DNA of 53,977 nucleotides from Candidatus Rifleibacteriota bacterium (GTDB lineage: Bacteria > Muiribacteriota > Ozemobacteria > Ozemobacterales > Ozemobacteraceae), in contig CAJOND010000050.1 in NCBI GenBank assembly GCA_905236675.1, forward strand, positions 1-53,977, given 5' to 3'. This document shows, in pieces, positions 14,379-23,107 of this stretch. A program made the position numbers and the translations under genes. The stretch's first letter is position 1; each line of letters begins with the position of its first letter. The notes under the pieces are model-generated. The model worked only from the letters and a program-made list of their open reading frames with translations, was not told the origin of the DNA and made no database searches.

Positions 14379-16028
14379 TTAAAGAACTCTTGCCAGTTCT
14401 GTTGCACTTGTTATGTGACTACGAAGCTTATTTAAACCTGCTTCTTTAAGGACTATTGTTCCTTGTTTAATTGCAATAGATTCTAGTTCCTGGCTCGTAG
14501 CTCTTTCTATTATTTTTTTACGTATTTCGGAATCTACTATAGTTACTTCTTCTATACAGCTTCTGCCTCTGTAGCCAATACCTGCACAGGCAGCACAGCC
14601 TTTGCCTATATAGGTTTGAAAGTCTATGCCGAGTTTTTCCTTCAAATCAGAAGGAACCTCTTCTTCTGTAAGACAGTGAGTACAATTGACTCTGACCAAT
14701 CTCTGAGAAATCATTCCCAATAAAACGTTTGCTGTTAAATAGGGTTCAACCCCCATTTCTGCAAGTCTTACAGGAACTTCAGAAGTGTTACCGCAGTGAA
14801 CTGTAGAGAAAACAAGGTGACCTGTCATAGCAGCATTTGTTGCCAGCATGGCGGTTTCTTCATCACGGATTTCCCCGACAAGTACAATATCAGGGTCCAT
14901 ACGCAAAATAGAACGAAGACCTGAAGCAAAAGTTAAATCTACTTTTGTATTTACCTGAATCTGATTCAATGTTGGAAGTCTTATTTCTACAGGGTCTTCA
15001 AGAGTAATAATTTTTACACTTTCCTGATTAAGCTTTTGGAGAATAGAGTAAAGAGTTGTTGTTTTACCAGAACCTGTTTGACCGGCAACTAGAATCAGAC
15101 CAAAATTATGTGATATCAATTTATTAACTTTTTCAAGACCCTTTTGAGAGAATCCCAACTGTTCTAATTCAGGAGCTTTGCTTTGGCTGTTTAATAGTCT
15201 CATGACTATATTTTCGCCATCTATACAAGGGCAGACAGCAACACGAAGGTCTACTTTACGACCTTCAGCATCAAACATTATTCTGCCGTCTTGAGGAATT
15301 CTGTGTTCGCTGACGTCAAGCTTAGCCATAACCTTGATTCTTGAAGTAATCATGGGGTGCAGACTTAGTTTAGGTCGGAACATGGTTTTTAAAATACCAT
15401 CAATGCGGTATCTTATATGAAAATCATGACCGTCACGTTCTATATGAATATCTGATGCTCTTTCTTTTATGGCACCAATCAAAACCTGATTAACAAATTT
15501 AACAATTGGTCCACTTTCTAATAAAGCATCTTCAGGATCAACAGTATCAAGCGCTGAATCTACTTTATAGTCTTCAATGTAACGCAAGCTACTTAGCATA
15601 TCTTCGTTGCCAAGATAGTTACGTTTAATAGCCCCCATGAGCTGTTCATTTGTGGCTAGATTAAATATTATTCTTTTGCCCAGCTGAGTTTCTAATCTGC
15701 CTACTATAGCAGTATTCATAGGGTCAGAGGTGGCTAATAAAATAGCATCACCTTTATGGCTAATAGGAATAATATTATATTCTTTTGCTAACTGTGGGGT
15801 AATAAAATGTAAGAGTGTAGGATCTACAACCAATTCCCCAGCAGGCATTAAAGGAATACCGAACTGCTTAGAAAGAGTCTGCAGTAATTCTGATTCGGTT
15901 ATATAACCTAAGTCTATTAATGCCTTGCCTAGTCTGACATTTTGATCTTTGCTTATTTTTAGTCCCTTCTCAAGTTGATTTTGAGTAATTAGACCATGTT
16001 CTATCAAAATATCGCCAATTTGTTTCAT
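14379..16028 (-). CDS. pilB: Assembly ATPase PilB/GspE with MshEN-type c-di-GMP-binding N-terminus
   Basis: 549 residues. Two MshEN repeats open the protein: residues 3-26 (QIGDILIEHG...) and 32-55 (RLGKALIDLG...LxxxLxxQ). The second matches the R-L-G-x2-L-x3-G-x6-L-x3-L-x2-Q c-di-GMP-binding pattern completely. Walker A is GQTGSGKT (316-323), the Asp box is around DPVEIR (345-350), Walker B is DPDIVLVGEIRD (378-389), and a zinc tetracysteine is C449/C452/C478/C481. It powers pilus or pseudopilus extension and is probably controlled by c-di-GMP. A 15-bp hairpin separates it from the secretin gene upstream. Confidence 0.93.
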   Translation of the reverse strand: MKQIGDILIEHGLITQNQLEKGLKISKDQNVRLGKALIDLGYITESELLQTLSKQFGIPLMPAGELVVDPTLLHFITPQLAKEYNIIPISHKGDAILLATSDPMNTAIVGRLETQLGKRIIFNLATNEQLMGAIKRNYLGNEDMLSSLRYIEDYKVDSALDTVDPEDALLESGPIVKFVNQVLIGAIKERASDIHIERDGHDFHIRYRIDGILKTMFRPKLSLHPMITSRIKVMAKLDVSEHRIPQDGRIMFDAEGRKVDLRVAVCPCIDGENIVMRLLNSQSKAPELEQLGFSQKGLEKVNKLISHNFGLILVAGQTGSGKTTTLYSILQKLNQESVKIITLEDPVEIRLPTLNQIQVNTKVDLTFASGLRSILRMDPDIVLVGEIRDEETAMLATNAAMTGHLVFSTVHCGNTSEVPVRLAEMGVEPYLTANVLLGMISQRLVRVNCTHCLTEEEVPSDLKEKLGIDFQTYIGKGCAACAGIGYRGRSCIEEVTIVDSEIRKKIIERATSQELESIAIKQGTIVLKEAGLNKLRSHITSATELARVL

Positions 16029-16092
16029 TTTAAGTTCTTTCTCGTATTATTATTATGAATTATTATTTACAAACAACTTATATGAAATTACT

Positions 16093-16129
16093 AAAATTGC
16101 CCTTCATATTAATTATATGAAGGGCAATT
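16093..16129 (-). terminator. Long hairpin between secretin and pilB genes
   Basis: A 15-bp stem (16095-16109 with 16115-16129, loop of 5) is followed on the minus strand by TTTTAG. It can terminate or attenuate the secretin transcript, or act as an RNase-processing site, which would allow different levels of secretin and motor/pilin proteins. A weak promoter (TTGTTT...TAATAA) may lie in 16040-16075. Confidence 0.65.
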
Positions 16130-16139
16130 ATTTCATTTA

Positions 16140-18143
16140 TTAATTTTTACGATTTTCACGTATTTCTTTTAATTTTTGAATCAAATACTTTTCTGTTTCA
16201 GTATTTTCTCTAGTCTTTTTATTTGTTGTGCTAGCCTTTGTTGTATCAGATGTATACGATGTTTCGGCTGGTTCATTTATTTCTTTTGTAACTGGGTTTT
16301 CTTCAATTTCGCCAACATACATATTTGAAGATCTGATTATTTTTTTGTTACTATAATTATTTTCTGTCGTTTCAGTTTCTTCTATTGGTTTAGGCCATAT
16401 AATACTCGTTCCGTAAACATTTGGTCCATCAACTGTTGGATTAGATATTTCTTCAATTGTTTCAGAATATCTTAATGGTTTAACTTCATTTAATTCTTTA
16501 ACAGCTTTTGAAGTAACTGTATTTTTATGGTTTTCATCTACAATATGAGCAGTAAGAAGAATAATTAAGTTTGTTTTTGTATTATTTGTGGTTTTACTTC
16601 TAAAAGCCCTACCTAAGAATGGAATTTTGCTTAGTAGTGGAACTTCATAAACATCATTTACTGATTTAGCTTCAATAAGACCGCCAATAACCATTGTATC
16701 GCCATTTTTAATTTTAATGGTAGATTCGGCTCTTCTTGTAGAAACCTGAGGAACTATGTTGTTGCCCATAACAACATCTCTAACCCACTGAGAAACTTCA
16801 GGAACAACATTCAACTGTATAGTATTGTCATTCAAATTTACTACAGGAGTAACATCTAATTTAATACCAACTTCTTTAAATGCAACGCTTGATGTAGTTG
16901 TTCCACCATCTGTTACAGAAGTACCAGAGCTATAAGGAATTTCATCGCCAACGTGAATGCTGGAAGTTTTTCCAGTAACAGTAATTACACGTGGTCTAGA
17001 AAGAATCTGACTCTTATTATCAGTTTCAACAGCTTTTAACAAAGCTTGAACAGCAGAGAAATCCCAGGTTCCACCATATTTAATAAAATCTTTAAAACTA
17101 TTATTTGTAGGATTTTGTCCTACAGGAGCGTTATATCCAGAAACACCTTCCAAACCGTTCCATTTAATACCGAGCTGTTTTTCTAATCCATCATCAACAG
17201 CAACAATACTAGCTTCGATAAGAACCTGTGGTAAAGGTTTATCTATAGCTTTAAAATAGATAACAGCAAATTTTTCTACTGTTGTATGAACAACACATAT
17301 TCTTCTTGCTTTATCTAACAAGAAATATTCGGTTTCTATAGGATTACCATCTTTATCTCTTAAGTTAGCAGCTGTTGAACTAGAACCAGAGCTAGAATTT
17401 GTATCACGTTCAATAATAGTTGAAAGTTCTTCTTCTATTTCTTCAAAATCAGCATGTTCTAATTCAAATGTCTGTGTTATATATCTTAACCCTTTAACTA
17501 TTTTTGTTGTATCGGTAGCTGTTTGTTTAACATCCATACCATCAATGTTTCTACAGAGCAAATCTGCAGCAGCAACCTGATTTTCTGGTCCCATAATAAC
17601 AATAGAATTTGTTGGAGCATCATAAACAACATTAATTTTTGGATTAAGCTCTTTTACTAATTTTTGTAGATCTGCAGCGGATCTTTTTCCTAAAGGAACA
17701 ATCTTTGTAATGATTGGTTCTTCTTTTGGCTGAGGTGCAATTTTATTACCTACAGTATTACCTTTTCTTCCATCAGCAGCACCATCAGAAAAACGTGCCC
17801 AGGATTCTCTCGGTTTAAATATGTGTAATTGAGTTTTATCAAGCATGTAATCAGTAGATGTATTGCCTAGGATTTTTTCCATTGCTTCATCAAAGCTTGC
17901 ATTAATCAGATCTACATTAATAACTTCATTTAAAGGCATATGAAATATTGGAGTATATCCAAAATGTTCACATACCAAATTAACTGCTGCTTCAGTAGTT
18001 ATTTCATTAATCGAAAGAGTAAGACCACTACTTTGTGGCACTCCAAGAAGAGAACTATTGTTAATTGATTGTGAAAATGCTGGGCTGCCAAAACCTACAG
18101 CAAGCATAGCAATCACTAATCCTCTGTTAATCTTATTAAGCAT
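16140..18143 (-). CDS. pilQ: Outer-membrane secretin PilQ/GspD
   Basis: 667 residues. Signal peptide MLNKINRGLVIAMLAVGFGSPAFSQ, then two N-domains (STN-like at about 35-110 and N1/N2 at about 145-230 with 'DAPTNSIVIMGP'). The secretin homology region at about 270-540 carries VPLLSKIPFLGRAF and LIILLTAHIV. A roughly 110-residue Thr/Glu/Asn-rich C-terminal tail follows the barrel, longer than in most PilQ proteins. It forms the outer-membrane pore for the pilus or secreted substrate. Twelve bp downstream of the PilP-like gene. Confidence 0.92.
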   Translation of the reverse strand: MLNKINRGLVIAMLAVGFGSPAFSQSINNSSLLGVPQSSGLTLSINEITTEAAVNLVCEHFGYTPIFHMPLNEVINVDLINASFDEAMEKILGNTSTDYMLDKTQLHIFKPRESWARFSDGAADGRKGNTVGNKIAPQPKEEPIITKIVPLGKRSAADLQKLVKELNPKINVVYDAPTNSIVIMGPENQVAAADLLCRNIDGMDVKQTATDTTKIVKGLRYITQTFELEHADFEEIEEELSTIIERDTNSSSGSSSTAANLRDKDGNPIETEYFLLDKARRICVVHTTVEKFAVIYFKAIDKPLPQVLIEASIVAVDDGLEKQLGIKWNGLEGVSGYNAPVGQNPTNNSFKDFIKYGGTWDFSAVQALLKAVETDNKSQILSRPRVITVTGKTSSIHVGDEIPYSSGTSVTDGGTTTSSVAFKEVGIKLDVTPVVNLNDNTIQLNVVPEVSQWVRDVVMGNNIVPQVSTRRAESTIKIKNGDTMVIGGLIEAKSVNDVYEVPLLSKIPFLGRAFRSKTTNNTKTNLIILLTAHIVDENHKNTVTSKAVKELNEVKPLRYSETIEEISNPTVDGPNVYGTSIIWPKPIEETETTENNYSNKKIIRSSNMYVGEIEENPVTKEINEPAETSYTSDTTKASTTNKKTRENTETEKYLIQKLKEIRENRKN

Positions 18144-18154
18144 TTTTTACTCCT

Positions 18155-18580
18155 TTAGTTATTAACTTCAAATCTTCGTTCAATATTTCCGTATCTAATT
18201 ACACAGCCTTGATTATCAACTTGTAAAAGTGTAATACCATCATGAGTATCACCAGCTGCAAATTTCAAGAAACGAGAGCTATTTTCTGGTTTACCATCAG
18301 TAAAAATAGCAAGCCATCTGCCAAAATTATCTTTCATAATACCTTTTAAAATCATTGATTCAAAGAACAGTGGTCTAAAAGGTTCTTCATCATTTGGTAA
18401 ACCAATAAGTAAATCTTCTCTTTTAATTTCTTTTCTTATAAGAGGCTGTGGCAGAACAATCGCTTCCGTATATTGAGGTTTTGCAATGTATACCACAGAA
18501 TTTTCTTTATTTATTCTATATAAGAAAAATAATACCATGAAAATAGAGCCAAAAATTGCTGCTCTCATCCAAAGCTTCAT
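18155..18580 (-). CDS. PilP/GspC-like periplasmic alignment protein
   Basis: 141 residues with one N-terminal membrane helix (about 6-22, AAIFGSIFMVLFFLYRI) and a small beta domain (about 75-138) in the place of PilP's homology region. Sequence similarity is weak, and the assignment rests on position between PilO-like and secretin genes, size and topology. PilP is normally a lipoprotein; this one has no lipobox cysteine, so it is closer to GspC in topology. It overlaps the PilO-like gene by 4 nt. Confidence 0.65.
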   Translation of the reverse strand: MKLWMRAAIFGSIFMVLFFLYRINKENSVVYIAKPQYTEAIVLPQPLIRKEIKREDLLIGLPNDEEPFRPLFFESMILKGIMKDNFGRWLAIFTDGKPENSSRFLKFAAGDTHDGITLLQVDNQGCVIRYGNIERRFEVNN

Positions 18581-19119
18581 TTTTTGCCTCCTTCATCCAT
18601 TAATTTTTCTTGAAATATCAATTCGACTTTTCCTGACAAAGTAACTAATTTTTCATTAGTTTCTATTTTATAATTTTCCAATCTCATAAATTGCTCGTTA
18701 ACTTCCATATAAGCTAGAACTTTTACAGCATTGGCACAAGTTCCAGTATATTTAAATTTAAAAGGCCAAAAAACCAATGAATTTGAGCTTGTAAACTTTC
18801 CTTCAGGAACAACATTCCATTCCCCTTCAATACTATCTCTTAAAGTATCGAAAGGAGCCATTAAGTTAGCTTTTGTTGTATCAAAAGCTGGAAGTAAGAA
18901 ATTTAATCTTTTATTTTCTTTTTCAAGATTTTCTTTTTGAGTATGCAATAGGTCTTGGTACATTTCAAATCTACCATTATCAAATCTAGCCAATGAGCCT
19001 TTCAAATTAGCTATTTCCTGTCTCATAACGTTTGTTTTTTGTAGTGATGGCATATAAAAATAGGTGTAAGGCATAACTATTATAGCCAAAACAATAATTG
19101 CAACTAAGAAATTTTTCAT
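18577..19119 (-). CDS. PilO-like inner-membrane protein
   Basis: 180 residues from MKNFLVAIIVLAIIVMPYTY; an upstream in-frame start exists, but GAGGG lies 8 nt before this ATG and the first helix fits. One membrane helix, a coiled coil (about 25-75) and an alpha/beta PilO-type domain. With PilN and PilP it would form the inner-membrane alignment complex. Eleven bp after the PilMN gene. Confidence 0.8.
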   Translation of the reverse strand: MKNFLVAIIVLAIIVMPYTYFYMPSLQKTNVMRQEIANLKGSLARFDNGRFEMYQDLLHTQKENLEKENKRLNFLLPAFDTTKANLMAPFDTLRDSIEGEWNVVPEGKFTSSNSLVFWPFKFKYTGTCANAVKVLAYMEVNEQFMRLENYKIETNEKLVTLSGKVELIFQEKLMDEGGKK

Positions 19120-19129
19120 AATTATACCC

Positions 19130-20623
19130 TCACTTTCTACCTTTACCGTCACCAATTAAGGCAGTAATGGTAAATTTAATTCGGCGACTTTCAAGATCTG
19201 ATATTACTATTTCAGCCTTAGTAAGTTCATCGCAAGATTTTACAGTATCCAAATAACGAATTGCACTTTCTGCATCAACAGTATAACCAACAACAGTAAT
19301 TTTACCTGATTTATAATTTATATGAATTTTTTCTAATCTTGTTGATATTGGCAAATCTTCAGTTAAACTTCTTGCAATCCTAGAAGAAATACCTCTTTTT
19401 TCAATATCCGTATTTATTTCTTTGGCTAAATTTACTAATTTAGCTTGATATTCGGCCATTTCTTTAAAACTATTAAGTAATTGTTCGATAGGCTGATGCT
19501 TTTCTTTCAATTCTTTAAGTTCTTTAGAAATATTAGCTTCTTGTTTTTTCAATAATGGATAAGGAACAGCAGTAACTAAGGCAGCAATAATAATAGCCAT
19601 AAATGGATTATAGAAAATATTGCCTACAGTTACTTTAACAGGTGGAATAAGATTAGGAGCAATAGGACTAACAGCACCGTTTAACCAAACGGCTGGATAA
19701 TCTTCGTATTTAGCACAGGTTTCATCAGCTTCTAATCCTGTAATTATATTTACTGCCACATCAAATCTATCACTAATCATATTTGTAAGTTGTGGTTCTT
19801 CTACAACATCAAAAGATAGATAGACTTTTGAATTTTGATCTAATAATTTCTTGGATCTAAGTTCAGCAAATATACCACCTAAGTGAGTGATTAAATCCAA
19901 ACGGTTTTCTTTAATTGTATCTAGAATAGCAGGAACTGGTTCCGGGTGTTTACCGCTAATCATAAGTCTGGCTTCTTCTCTAACTAGAGAATATCCAGCA
20001 AATAACACACTTTCCATTTCTCGCAAACTACCTGTAAGTAATGTTCTTACAGAAATAATTTCTATTCCTCTGAAAATTATAATGTAAACTTTAGAAAAAC
20101 CAATTTGAATACAAATATTAACTTCTTTGCCAATATTTTTAGAATATTGTCTTGAAAGAGCTCCTAACAAAGAATCTGGTAGAGTTGTAATCTTTCCTAA
20201 TCTTACACCAACCAATTGACAAAGATTCTTTATATTCTCTATAATTGATTTTTTTACATAAGAAACCGTAATATCTCTTTGCTGAGTAACCTGATTAACT
20301 GAACCTTTTTTTAACTTGAAGAATAGTTCTTCTGGTTCATTAAAAAGGTTTTTACGATTAACCTGTAAATTTCCTTCGATTTCTTTATCTGTCAAATTTG
20401 CAGGGAAACCAAATACTGAAGTTCCACCATCAAAAGAACAGACAAAGTTCAAAGTGACTTTGGGAGCGAAAAAATTTGGGATAGCCTTTTTTAATGACGT
20501 CCAAATATCGTTCTCTGGAGTTACTATCATACTAGACCATTTTTTGCCATCTTCGCATTTCAATAGTCTGGCATAGTCTGATTCTAATTCTACAAAGCCT
20601 TCTGTTTGTTTAGGCTGCCACAT
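19130..20623 (-). CDS. PilM-PilN fusion protein
   Basis: 497 residues. Residues 1-310 resemble PilM, an actin-like ATPase-fold protein of the cytoplasmic face: GFVELESDYARLLKCEDGK at the start, then 'EVNICIQIGFSKVYIIIFRG' in the middle. A membrane helix follows at about 340-357 (FMAIIIAALVTAVPYPLL), then a coiled coil (360-400) and a PilN-type domain (RLEKIHINYKSGKITVVGY). PilM and PilN are normally separate proteins joined by the PilN N-terminal peptide, so the fusion replaces that contact. The nucleotide-binding motifs look poorly conserved. First gene of the operon; AAGGA 8 nt before ATG. Confidence 0.82.
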   Translation of the reverse strand: MWQPKQTEGFVELESDYARLLKCEDGKKWSSMIVTPENDIWTSLKKAIPNFFAPKVTLNFVCSFDGGTSVFGFPANLTDKEIEGNLQVNRKNLFNEPEELFFKLKKGSVNQVTQQRDITVSYVKKSIIENIKNLCQLVGVRLGKITTLPDSLLGALSRQYSKNIGKEVNICIQIGFSKVYIIIFRGIEIISVRTLLTGSLREMESVLFAGYSLVREEARLMISGKHPEPVPAILDTIKENRLDLITHLGGIFAELRSKKLLDQNSKVYLSFDVVEEPQLTNMISDRFDVAVNIITGLEADETCAKYEDYPAVWLNGAVSPIAPNLIPPVKVTVGNIFYNPFMAIIIAALVTAVPYPLLKKQEANISKELKELKEKHQPIEQLLNSFKEMAEYQAKLVNLAKEINTDIEKRGISSRIARSLTEDLPISTRLEKIHINYKSGKITVVGYTVDAESAIRYLDTVKSCDELTKAEIVISDLESRRIKFTITALIGDGKGRK

Positions 20624-20674
20624 TTTTTTATCCTTAAGTGACTAATTATTTTTTGAGCGTGAATATTAACACGA

Positions 20675-20703
20675 ATTAAATAAATATACAAATTATTTGT
20701 AAA
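20675..20703 (-). promoter_or_regulatory. Candidate promoter of the pilus operon
   Basis: The minus strand shows TTTACA (20703-20698), a 17-bp spacer and TTTAAT (20680-20675), 52 bp before the PilMN start codon. The region is very AT-rich, so chance matches are likely. Confidence 0.4.
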
Positions 20704-20742
20704 AACTAAAGAAGTTTTTTCATTTTTTTTTACTTTATTTAG

Positions 20743-20771
20743 TTGGTCATTAAAATAATATATGGTATTAT
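20743..20771 (+). promoter_or_regulatory. Extended -10 promoter of the DnaQ-like gene
   Basis: TTGGTC (20743-20748), a 17-bp spacer and TGGTATTAT (20763-20771), an extended -10 element. The expected transcript starts near 20778, which excludes the upstream ATG at 20762 as start and supports 20804. Confidence 0.6.
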
Positions 20772-20803
20772 CTCTCAAAAATACCAAATATAAAGAAAAT
20801 AAA

Positions 20804-21421
20804 ATGAAAAACACTTTTCTTGATAGCTATATAGATGTAGATGTTTCTAAACTTCCTTATGCCATACTTGACCTAGAAACTACAGGTTTTAAACCAGGTT
20901 CTGCTAAGATTACTGAAGTTGCAATAATTTTTTACGAAGACGGTAAAGAAGAAAGATTCGAAACTTTTGTCAATCCTGAATGTCATATTCCAGATGAAAT
21001 AACTGCTTTAACACATATTACAGACGAAATGGTCAAAGATTCACCAACAATATCAGAATTAGCCCCTACTCTTTATGAAATGCTCAAGAACAAAATCTTT
21101 GTATCTCATAATGTACCTTTCGACTGGTCTTTCTTTGAATACTTCTTTAATCAATGTCTTGGAATCAACTACAAATCTCCTTCGCTTTGTACCCTGAATT
21201 TATCTAGAAAACTTCTAAGCCTTCCTTCTAATAAGCTAGAAAATGTCGCAAGATTTTTTAATTTTAGTCTTGTCGATGCTCATAGAGCTATGAATGATAC
21301 CGAAGCTGTTAAAGTGTTGCTTTTGAACTTTTTCGATGTCTTAAAGAAGAAGGGAGTCAATACTTATAAAGATTTGTATGCCAGCGGTTTGCTCTACCCA
21401 GAAAAGCCACCTTGTAGGTAA
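20804..21421 (+). CDS. DnaQ-like DEDDh 3'-5' exonuclease
   Basis: 205 residues from ATG 20804. The first exonuclease motif is AILDLETTGFKPG (D23, E25), the second is SHNVPFDWSFFE (D107), and the third is DAHRAMNDTEA (H160, D165), so all catalytic DEDDh residues are present. It is the size of a stand-alone epsilon-type exonuclease or RNase T relative. It probably trims 3' ends in DNA repair. In many Firmicutes this domain is fused to DinG; here a DinG helicase lies 1.7 kb downstream on the same strand as a separate protein with another domain in front. Confidence 0.9.
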   Translation: MKNTFLDSYIDVDVSKLPYAILDLETTGFKPGSAKITEVAIIFYEDGKEERFETFVNPECHIPDEITALTHITDEMVKDSPTISELAPTLYEMLKNKIFVSHNVPFDWSFFEYFFNQCLGINYKSPSLCTLNLSRKLLSLPSNKLENVARFFNFSLVDAHRAMNDTEAVKVLLLNFFDVLKKKGVNTYKDLYASGLLYPEKPPCR

Positions 21422-21424
21422 TTC

Positions 21425-21490
21425 TTATCTCTCACTACAAATCACCCACCACCCATCACGCCTCTGATTGCTTTCAGCAATCAGCCCCCT
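21425..21490. repeat. Diverged mosaic-repeat fragment F
   Basis: The ACC-rich stretch 'caccacccatcacgcctc' is followed by the hairpin tgattgc-tttca-gcaatca and a CAGCCCCCTTGG linker. It resembles one module plus linker of arrays C-E. A CT-rich stretch (about 21628-21660) follows after the long hairpin element. Confidence 0.5.
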
Positions 21491-21509
21491 TGGTATTTAT
21501 TTGTTTATA

Positions 21510-21586
21510 GCCTACACATTGTCATAACCGTATAGCTTTCAGGGCTAAAGCCCATACGCTATACTTTTTATGACAAATGTGTAGGC
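21510..21586. repeat. 77-nt near-perfect long hairpin element
   Basis: Outer arms gcctacacattgtcataa (21510-21527) and its complement (21568-21586, one extra base), middle arms gtatagc (21530-21536) / gctatac (21558-21564), and a central gggc-taaa-gccc hairpin (21542-21553). Nearly the whole element folds on itself. It could be a miniature inverted-repeat element or a strong transcription end for the exonuclease gene; no T-tract follows. Confidence 0.85.
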
Positions 21587-21737
21587 AATTAGCACAATCT
21601 AATTTGGACTTATAGTTTTAGCACAGACTTATCTCTCCTCCCTCTTCCCTCAATCTTTTAAATACCTCTTGTTTTATTATCAAATAAAATGTAATATATT
21701 TGCTCAAAGTAAAAACAAGCACAATTCGGAGAATAAA

Positions 21738-23042
21738 ATGGATAAACAGAAACTGTATGATGTATACCTCAAACAAATAATGAATCTTATTACAAATAAA
21801 GATTACGAAAAGGCTTTAGCACTTTGTAATGAGATGAAACAAAGAATGTATGCTGAAGAACCTGTTGATCCTATAATGTTTGGTTGGCAAAAGTATTATA
21901 AATTCATCTGTTTACTTAAGCAAAACAAAGATGATGAAGCATTGAACGAATTTTTAGGTGAAGAAACTCACCCGTTTGTTTTTGACTATATTCAAACTAC
22001 ATTTTTAACTTCTGTTTGTGCAGAAATAGCTTGTTCAAAAGGTGATGCTGTTTTAACTAACAAGCTTTGCAGATTAGCCTGGACAACCTCATTCCACGAT
22101 AAAGAACAGGTTATGCGTATTCAGAAAGCCCAAAATGCTTGTATTTACTTTGAAAGGCTTAAACAGCCTCGTTTGAATTTTAGTTTCGCTAGATTTTTAA
22201 CTGGAGTAGGCAAAAACAGCAAGATACCTGTTTTATACGTTCAAGGTCTAGAATGTTTGCTTTCTAACTACAGACAAAGCAAAAGCCTTACTATTTCAGC
22301 TATATTAATGAATAGTTTGCCAGATGTAACAAAACTTCTAGACGAAAAAGATGAAGATTTGCCCAAAGAAAGGCTCTTAGAATATATTGAAGAAGTTACA
22401 AAACTTCCTCAATCCTTAACTATTTGCGGTAAATTTTCAGAAGCAAAAGATTTATTGTTAGAAAACAAGCTTGATGATTTGGCTAAGATGATGGACGAAT
22501 ACCCTTCGCTAGTTGATGAAAATGACGAAGTAGGTATGACTCTTCTTTTAATTGCTTCTCAAATTGGTAATAAGCCTGCAGTAGGTATGCTTATTGATAA
22601 GGGTTCTGATGTTCATCGTTGCGAAACAATTTCTGGTCATTCAGCAATATTAGAAGCCACTAAAATGGGTCACTACGAAATAGTTAAGCTTTTAATCGAC
22701 TCTGGTGCCGACCCCGAAGTTCGTGATAAATTTGGATTTACTCCAGTTTTGATGGCGGTTGTAGAAAAACAGTTTGACTGTCTTGCTACTTTATTAGGTT
22801 ACGGAGTGCTTTTAGAAAGACGTGATGATAATTTTGACACTCCTTTACTTGCCGCAATCAGATGCAATAATCTTGAAGCAGTCAGATTGTTAATTTCAGC
22901 AGGTTCTGACATTACAGTAAAAACCAGAGACGACAAGAGTATTTACCAGCTTGCCGATGAATTAAAGAACGAAGAAATGATTAAAACTTTGGCTATTCTT
23001 AAGACACCATCTAAGGCTGAAACAGCTAGTGAAGAGAAATGA
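21738..23042 (+). CDS. Ankyrin-repeat protein
   Basis: 434 residues from MDKQKLYDVYLKQIM; the frame is open further upstream, but GGAG lies 7 nt before this ATG. Residues 1-270 are helical and TPR-like in character (ALALCNEMKQRMY, KGDAVLTNKLCRLAW) without a recognised family. Residues about 275-420 contain four to five ankyrin repeats (GMTLLLIASQIGN, GHSAILEATKMGHYEIVKLL, GFTPVLMAVVEKQ, FDTPLLAAIRCNN). No signal peptide, so probably a cytoplasmic protein-interaction scaffold. Role unknown. Confidence 0.85.
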   Translation: MDKQKLYDVYLKQIMNLITNKDYEKALALCNEMKQRMYAEEPVDPIMFGWQKYYKFICLLKQNKDDEALNEFLGEETHPFVFDYIQTTFLTSVCAEIACSKGDAVLTNKLCRLAWTTSFHDKEQVMRIQKAQNACIYFERLKQPRLNFSFARFLTGVGKNSKIPVLYVQGLECLLSNYRQSKSLTISAILMNSLPDVTKLLDEKDEDLPKERLLEYIEEVTKLPQSLTICGKFSEAKDLLLENKLDDLAKMMDEYPSLVDENDEVGMTLLLIASQIGNKPAVGMLIDKGSDVHRCETISGHSAILEATKMGHYEIVKLLIDSGADPEVRDKFGFTPVLMAVVEKQFDCLATLLGYGVLLERRDDNFDTPLLAAIRCNNLEAVRLLISAGSDITVKTRDDKSIYQLADELKNEEMIKTLAILKTPSKAETASEEK

Positions 23043-23105
23043 GATTGAAGATTGAAGATTAAAGATTTGTCTATCTACCTTCCCTCTTCCCTTCTCCCTC
23101 TAATC
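23043..23105. repeat. Purine-rich then pyrimidine-rich spacer tract
   Basis: It begins with 'gattgaagattgaagatt' and ends with 'cttccctcttcccttctccctc'. The same words recur at 21628-21660, 47990-48210 and 53722-53760. It removes any normal ribosome-binding site in front of the helicase gene. Confidence 0.6.
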
Positions 23106-23107
23106 AT

